Shown here: positions 61,301-64,000 of the stretch, in pieces
Layout: each line of letters opens with the position of its first letter
Numbering within the stretch: the stretch's first letter is position 1
Assembly: GCF_900111075.1 (NCBI RefSeq)
Contig: NZ_FOFZ01000017.1
Span: 1 to 64,000, forward strand
DNA from: Flavobacterium frigoris
GTDB lineage: Bacteria > Bacteroidota > Bacteroidia > Flavobacteriales > Flavobacteriaceae
DNA length: 64,000 nt
Reading direction: 5' to 3'
Notes under the pieces: model-generated
Seen by the model: the letters and a program-made list of their open reading frames with translations, nothing else
What the model was told of the DNA's origin: nothing
Databases searched by the model: none
Program-made: the position numbers and the translations under genes

Positions 61301-61525
61301 AACAGAATTCTCTTTGTAATTTTTATAATAATCTGATGCATTTATATTCTTAGAGAGATAAATGTCTTTTTTCCATTCCCAAATACAGTCATATGCAGAT
61401 TGAATTCCTGAACTTATTGATGCACCTGCCCCTAACAAAATTGAATGAGGGACATCTGTATTTCTTTTAAAAGACCTTAAAAAAGCATCGTAATCTAATC
61501 TTAATTTTTCTGTCATTTGGTACAT
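58358..61525 (-). CDS. Single-chain SIR2-APAZ-MID-PIWI short-Argonaute-type defence protein
   Basis: The 1055-residue product begins with a SIR2-type NADase domain (about 1-290): ILLGAGASISSG (residues 29-40), VWTTNFDGL (144-152, Asn148), ALHGDY (His190) and IIIGYSGRDTSL (227-237). Residues about 330-700 have no clear motif and match the position of an APAZ domain. The last third is MID-PIWI: IVIFIPNEW, TCQINWWLSLSFYVKSLRTP, AYAGIGYSI, and a C-terminal DLYSKLPSTIDSSNKIARIG followed by RLFI. The first catalytic Asp position reads GIGYS, so nuclease activity is probably absent. Known two-gene relatives (SIR2-APAZ with short pAgo) degrade NAD on guide-directed sensing of invading DNA. Here both parts are in one chain. 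ATG at codon 4 is an alternative start. Confidence 0.9.
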   Translation of the reverse strand: MYQMTEKLRLDYDAFLRSFKRNTDVPHSILLGAGASISSGIQSAYDCIWEWKKDIYLSKNINASDYYKNYKENSVRKSIQKWLDSQGEYPELDSNEEYSFYAEKAYPISDDRRKYFLSLIENKEPYIGYRLLCLLSEHNIIKSVWTTNFDGLIVRSAHQNKLTPIEINLDNVDRIYRNQSNKELLAIALHGDYKFSSLKNTIEELDSQNEVFIENLSNYHLDKNLIIIGYSGRDTSLMDAITKAFTRIGAGRLYWCGYGSEISDEVAKLLSIVRDSGREAHYVTTDGFDKTIIHLAKSAFEDNASLSKEIQNALESSENEEYLKTEFHLNFSNTGKYIKSNLHPVVFPKEVFQFEIDYKNEKPWSFLKTICQTNNICAVPFKRKVLAIGTLTDISNAFNGLLKSDVKRESISKFDVENVSAFKSLMLQAILKHFANDKRISTNNKNKIWLTSNESEYKSIKIHKALYLSFYFDKNKSFGYLTFTPTINLTCDQEISKTEKLTISKYNLEKLYNDKYDEILENWRKLLFNKPRIKFEYPLQSGSGLEFQISSSTAFGEINVLDSKFKGYTPKEYDNRQTQFKGVQFLEPQLVFRNISSDMEFKDYHPMRGLVNNRPYDVNLNGVILSNEINLSVICGGKYSNKFYAFLSQLQTKHSTDNINPDYLIDYPGFSSIYNIPLNIPYFENDGSWLDIDFKGDNGLEAHENAIKLARLITSKIEQIANTKSQSTIVIFIPNEWQNFESFVNKEESFDLHDYVKAFAASKGIATQLIREKTLEDNLTCQINWWLSLSFYVKSLRTPWILNNQEKNTAYAGIGYSISKIKDKSEIVIGCSHIYDSNGQGLKYKLSKIDNYILDKQNNPYLSFKDSFEFGVSIRTLFYESLNKLPERVVIHKRTKFTQDEIDGIKASLHQAGIKKIDLIEISFETDARFVAMSVYNNELQVDKFPISRGTCIVTNKHTALLWTHGIVPSVRQPNYKFYLGGRSIPAPVKITKHYGESDIDLISTEILGLTKMNWNSLDLYSKLPSTIDSSNKIARIGKLLSRFEGRTYDYRLFI

Positions 61526-61748
61526 GTTTTTTTTTAGCTAACATGGAACTTATACATGCTGCATTATAGCGAGAATTCATCCAAATTTAACTTTTTTGGC
61601 GCTATTTTCCTTTTACTAGTTATTTCAAATATACCATTAAATATCCTAAAAATCTGAATAAATAACACTTTTGAATTCAAATATAAAACCTTCTCCACAA
61701 TAAACTTTACGGAAAACCACAATCACTCCAATTACCCCACAAATCCCC
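61526..61748. other. Upstream region of the SIR2-Argonaute gene
   Basis: AT-rich. Holds the -7 box at 61582-61589 on the minus strand and no other recognisable feature. Confidence 0.5.
61582..61589 (-). promoter_or_regulatory. -7 promoter box (TAAATTTG) of the SIR2-Argonaute gene
   Basis: On the minus strand TAAATTTG is a full match to TAnnTTTG, 56 bases from the first ATG. This suggests transcription by the housekeeping sigma factor. No -33 TTG is obvious. Confidence 0.5.
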
Positions 61749-61892
61749 TAGCCCCGGTAGCAGTGAAAACCCCATGCAGGTCGAAAACCACTTTTACTGG
61801 TAGTGGCAGAGCGACCGCAGGAAGCTCCTGCCAGTGCCTAGTAAAAGGGTTTGAGACCAAATGGGTTGTAGCGAATAACGGGAAAAGCTCCT
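61749..61892 (+). repeat. Dispersed element resembling repeat family 2, copy 4 (variant interior)
   Basis: Starts tagccccggtagcagtg and ends gtagcgaataacgggaaaag with ctcctg. The ends resemble, in inverted orientation, the ends of the copy at 58028; the interior differs and includes gaagctcctgccagtgccta. Assignment to the same family is tentative. Confidence 0.5.
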
Positions 61893-61972
61893 GAAAATAG
61901 ATTTAAATAAGGTTCCTAAAATATAGATTTTAAAAACGAATCAGCCCATTAATTTGCACCCAATTCATAAAA

Positions 61973-62009
61973 AAAATCCCAAAATCTAACAAGTAGGCTT
62001 TGGGATTTT
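61973..62009 (-). terminator. Terminator of the arginase gene
   Basis: Stem aaaatcccaaa / tttgggatttt, followed on the minus strand by a T run (complement of aaaaaa). It lies 27 bases after the arginase stop. Confidence 0.8.
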
Positions 62010-62035
62010 ATGTTTAAAATGAAAAGTTTAAACTA

Positions 62036-62998
62036 CTATTCGATAGGTAAAACTATGGTGGAAGTCACTTGTTCTAAAACCTCAAAAGCGGTTTCTGCCA
62101 TTTTATTTCCTTTAGTATCCAAAAGTGGATTTACTTCTACCACTTCAAGACAAACTACCTTTCTACTTTTAATAATCTGATTGATGATCGCAATTACTTC
62201 ATGTTGATCAAATCCTTTAGCAACAGGGGTTCCCGTACCATATGAAATCATATCACAATCCATAGAATCTACGTCAAACGAAATGTAAATTAAATCACAA
62301 TTTGACAGCTTAGTCAATGCTTCAGAAACGCAGGTTTGAAGTCCTCTATAGCGTACTTCATCTACCATGTAGTTTCTAATCCCTAATTTTTCAATTTGGC
62401 TATTCTCTGCCTCTTCCGTATCACGAACTCCAAAGTAAATTAAATTTTCGGGACGTATTTTAGTACCAGGAGTACCAATGTTTTTCATGTCTTCCCAATG
62501 CTGTACTGTTTCGGGAGTAATTTCATTGATTTGACAATCTAAATTATCTTCTCCCAGCGCTGCTGATAAAGGCATTCCATGAATATTTCCTGATGGAGAA
62601 GTGTAAGGCGAATGTAAATCGGCATGCGCATCAATCCAAACCACACCTATGGTCTTTGTTGGATAAACCGCTTTAATTCCACTTATCGTTCCCAATGCTG
62701 ACGAGTGATCACCTGAAAGCACAATAGGAAAATAATTCGCTTGTAAATTATGCTTTACAGCATAAGAAACTCGCGTACATTGTTCTACAACGTGTTCGAT
62801 TCTTTTAGCAAAATTATTTCTATTTTTATCATAGATGCTTTCGTTGTGCGTTTTCACATCTTCAAACTCAAATCGATTAAAATAATCACTGTTTTTATTG
62901 ATAGCTGCAATTTCGATAGCATCAACCCCTAAATCAGATCCTCGCGTTCCCGCACCAATATCTGACCGGTTTTTTATTAATTTTACAAATCGTTCCAT
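62036..62998 (-). CDS. Arginase family hydrolase (probable arginase)
   Basis: This 320-residue ureohydrolase has the metal motifs GDHSSALG, DAHADLHSP (DAHxD) and SFDVDSMD (DxD), with the CLEVVEVNPLLD end. It follows ornithine aminotransferase by 9 bases, which supports arginine to ornithine plus urea. Agmatinase and formiminoglutamase share these motifs, so the context decides. The cluster would convert arginine to glutamate semialdehyde. Confidence 0.88.
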   Translation of the reverse strand: MERFVKLIKNRSDIGAGTRGSDLGVDAIEIAAINKNSDYFNRFEFEDVKTHNESIYDKNRNNFAKRIEHVVEQCTRVSYAVKHNLQANYFPIVLSGDHSSALGTISGIKAVYPTKTIGVVWIDAHADLHSPYTSPSGNIHGMPLSAALGEDNLDCQINEITPETVQHWEDMKNIGTPGTKIRPENLIYFGVRDTEEAENSQIEKLGIRNYMVDEVRYRGLQTCVSEALTKLSNCDLIYISFDVDSMDCDMISYGTGTPVAKGFDQHEVIAIINQIIKSRKVVCLEVVEVNPLLDTKGNKMAETAFEVLEQVTSTIVLPIE

Positions 62999-63007
62999 AA
63001 CAAATTT

Positions 63008-64000
63008 TTATTTGAAATCGTTAAGTGCTTTTTCAATAATTGCAAGACAGTCTTGAATTTGAGCTTCCGTAATTACTAATGGCGGAGCAAATCTAATTTT
63101 ATTCCCGTGAGTTGGTTTAGCCAATAATCCGTAGTCTCTAAATTTCAAACAAATTTGCCAAGCTAAATCAGATTCTTCATCACAATCGATTACTATTGCA
63201 TTCAACAATCCTTTTCCTCTCACTAAACTGATTAGTGAATTTCTTGAAGCGATATCATTCAGTCCTTTTCTCAATATGATTCCGAGACGTTCTGCGTTTT
63301 CTGATAAATTTTCGTCACGAACTACTTCAAGAGCGGCAACGGCAACAGCGGCAGCAACCGGATTTCCACCAAAAGTAGATCCATGTTGACCTGGTTTGAT
63401 GACATTCATAATTCCATCATTTGCCAATACGGCAGAAACTGGATATACTCCTCCTGAAATTGCTTTTCCTAAAATAAGGATATCTGGTTTTACTTCTGGC
63501 GTATTTTCACATCCTTTAGTACAAGAGCAATTGCCACAAGTTGCTAATAATCTACCAGTACGTGCTATTCCTGTTTGTACTTCATCTGCTATGAACAAAA
63601 CGTTATGAGCTGCACAAAGTGCTTTGGCTTTAGCCAAATAACCTTCGCTAGGAACATAAACTCCTGCTTCACCTTGAATAGGTTCTACTAAAAATCCTGC
63701 AATATTTTTACTTGATTTTAAAGTTGCTTCTAGAGCGTCAATATCATCATAGGCAATTTTGATAAACCCATCTGTAAACGGACCGAAGTTTTTACGTGCA
63801 TTTTCGTCATTTGAAAACGAAATGATTGTCGTTGTTCTTCCATGAAAGTTATTCTCACAAACAATAATTTCTGCTTGATTTTCAGGAATCCCTTTTACTT
63901 CATAAGCCCATTTTCTACATAATTTCAAAGCCGTTTCAACAGCTTCAGCACCTGTATTCATAGGTAACACTTTGTCAAAATTGAAATATTTAGTCACATA
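63008..64000 (-). CDS. rocD: Ornithine--oxo-acid transaminase, 3' part (N-terminus beyond the window)
   Basis: The frame is open to base 64000 and the visible start YVTKYFNFDKVLPMNTGAEAVE is internal, so about 80 residues are missing. Motifs: NTGAEAVETALKL (PLP phosphate), NNFHGRTTTIISFS, FIADEVQTGIARTG (PLP Asp), ILILGKAISGGVYPVSAVL (catalytic Lys) and STFGGNPVAAAVA. CGNCSCTKGC is an insertion seen in flavobacterial members. It passes the ornithine delta-amino group to 2-oxoglutarate. It is the first of the two genes on the minus strand. Confidence 0.93.
   Translation of the reverse strand, partial: YVTKYFNFDKVLPMNTGAEAVETALKLCRKWAYEVKGIPENQAEIIVCENNFHGRTTTIISFSNDENARKNFGPFTDGFIKIAYDDIDALEATLKSSKNIAGFLVEPIQGEAGVYVPSEGYLAKAKALCAAHNVLFIADEVQTGIARTGRLLATCGNCSCTKGCENTPEVKPDILILGKAISGGVYPVSAVLANDGIMNVIKPGQHGSTFGGNPVAAAVAVAALEVVRDENLSENAERLGIILRKGLNDIASRNSLISLVRGKGLLNAIVIDCDEESDLAWQICLKFRDYGLLAKPTHGNKIRFAPPLVITEAQIQDCLAIIEKALNDFK

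Overview
The window looks like a Flavobacterium-type chromosome (Bacteroidota). It is AT-rich and has TonB-dependent receptors, many lipoproteins with a Cys lipobox, TAnnTTTG-type -7 promoter boxes, few recognisable Shine-Dalgarno sequences, a SIMPL protein, a PorT-type barrel and a GreA/B-like protein of a kind common in flavobacteria. Most of it is chromosomal backbone, interrupted by three accessory stretches.

Layout. 1-3570: the 3' end of a large polymorphic-toxin-like protein (zinc metallopeptidase motif, C-terminal nuclease-like domain) with an immediately adjacent DUF4304-like immunity candidate. 3571-5545: debris, with a REP-associated transposase pseudogene broken by one in-frame TGA and bracketed by a 32-bp inverted repeat, then a tRNA-3'-end-like fragment that may be an old attachment site. 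5647-13940: SIMPL protein, rhomboid protease, LpxL-like acyltransferase, SelO, class V aminotransferase, outer-membrane barrel, metzincin-like lipoprotein and a repeat lipoprotein. 14189-18191: a FecI/FecR/TonB-receptor signalling cassette.

19163-38311 is a 19-kb island almost entirely on the + strand: rhodanese, two arsenosugar-type transferases (TIGR04282/TIGR04283-like), sterol-desaturase-like hydroxylase, two DUF547 proteins, outer-membrane barrel, FAS1 lipoprotein, FAD oxidoreductase, membrane 4Fe-4S protein, a three-gene glycosyltransferase cassette, an ECF sigma factor with a ZAS-type anti-sigma, a LysE-like exporter, a DUF2652 protein, a GH113-like glycosidase and a haloacid dehalogenase. 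Three transcription units in it, plus a distant DUF2064 gene at 51.0-51.7 kb, are preceded by the same bipartite element, TGTCAGGA-N14-YGTCTW. I read this as the promoter of an ECF regulon, probably that of the island's own sigma factor. It is the best candidate here for an undescribed system.

38312-41635: a repeat-rich stretch with a 69-bp tandem repeat, three copies of a dispersed element, and truncated remnants of an endonuclease-like gene and an IS1182-type transposase. 41636-57845: AraC regulator, serine hydrolase, msrA-msrB, nucleoside hydrolase with an MtnK-like kinase and a TonB receptor, DUF2064, porin, GreA/B-like protein, CorA transporter, alpha/beta hydrolase and M28 peptidase.

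57846-62035: an isolated defence gene for a single-chain SIR2-APAZ-MID-PIWI short Argonaute with an apparently inactive PIWI, set between intergenic repeat elements. 62036-64000: arginase and the 3' part of ornithine aminotransferase, an arginine-degradation operon running off the window edge.
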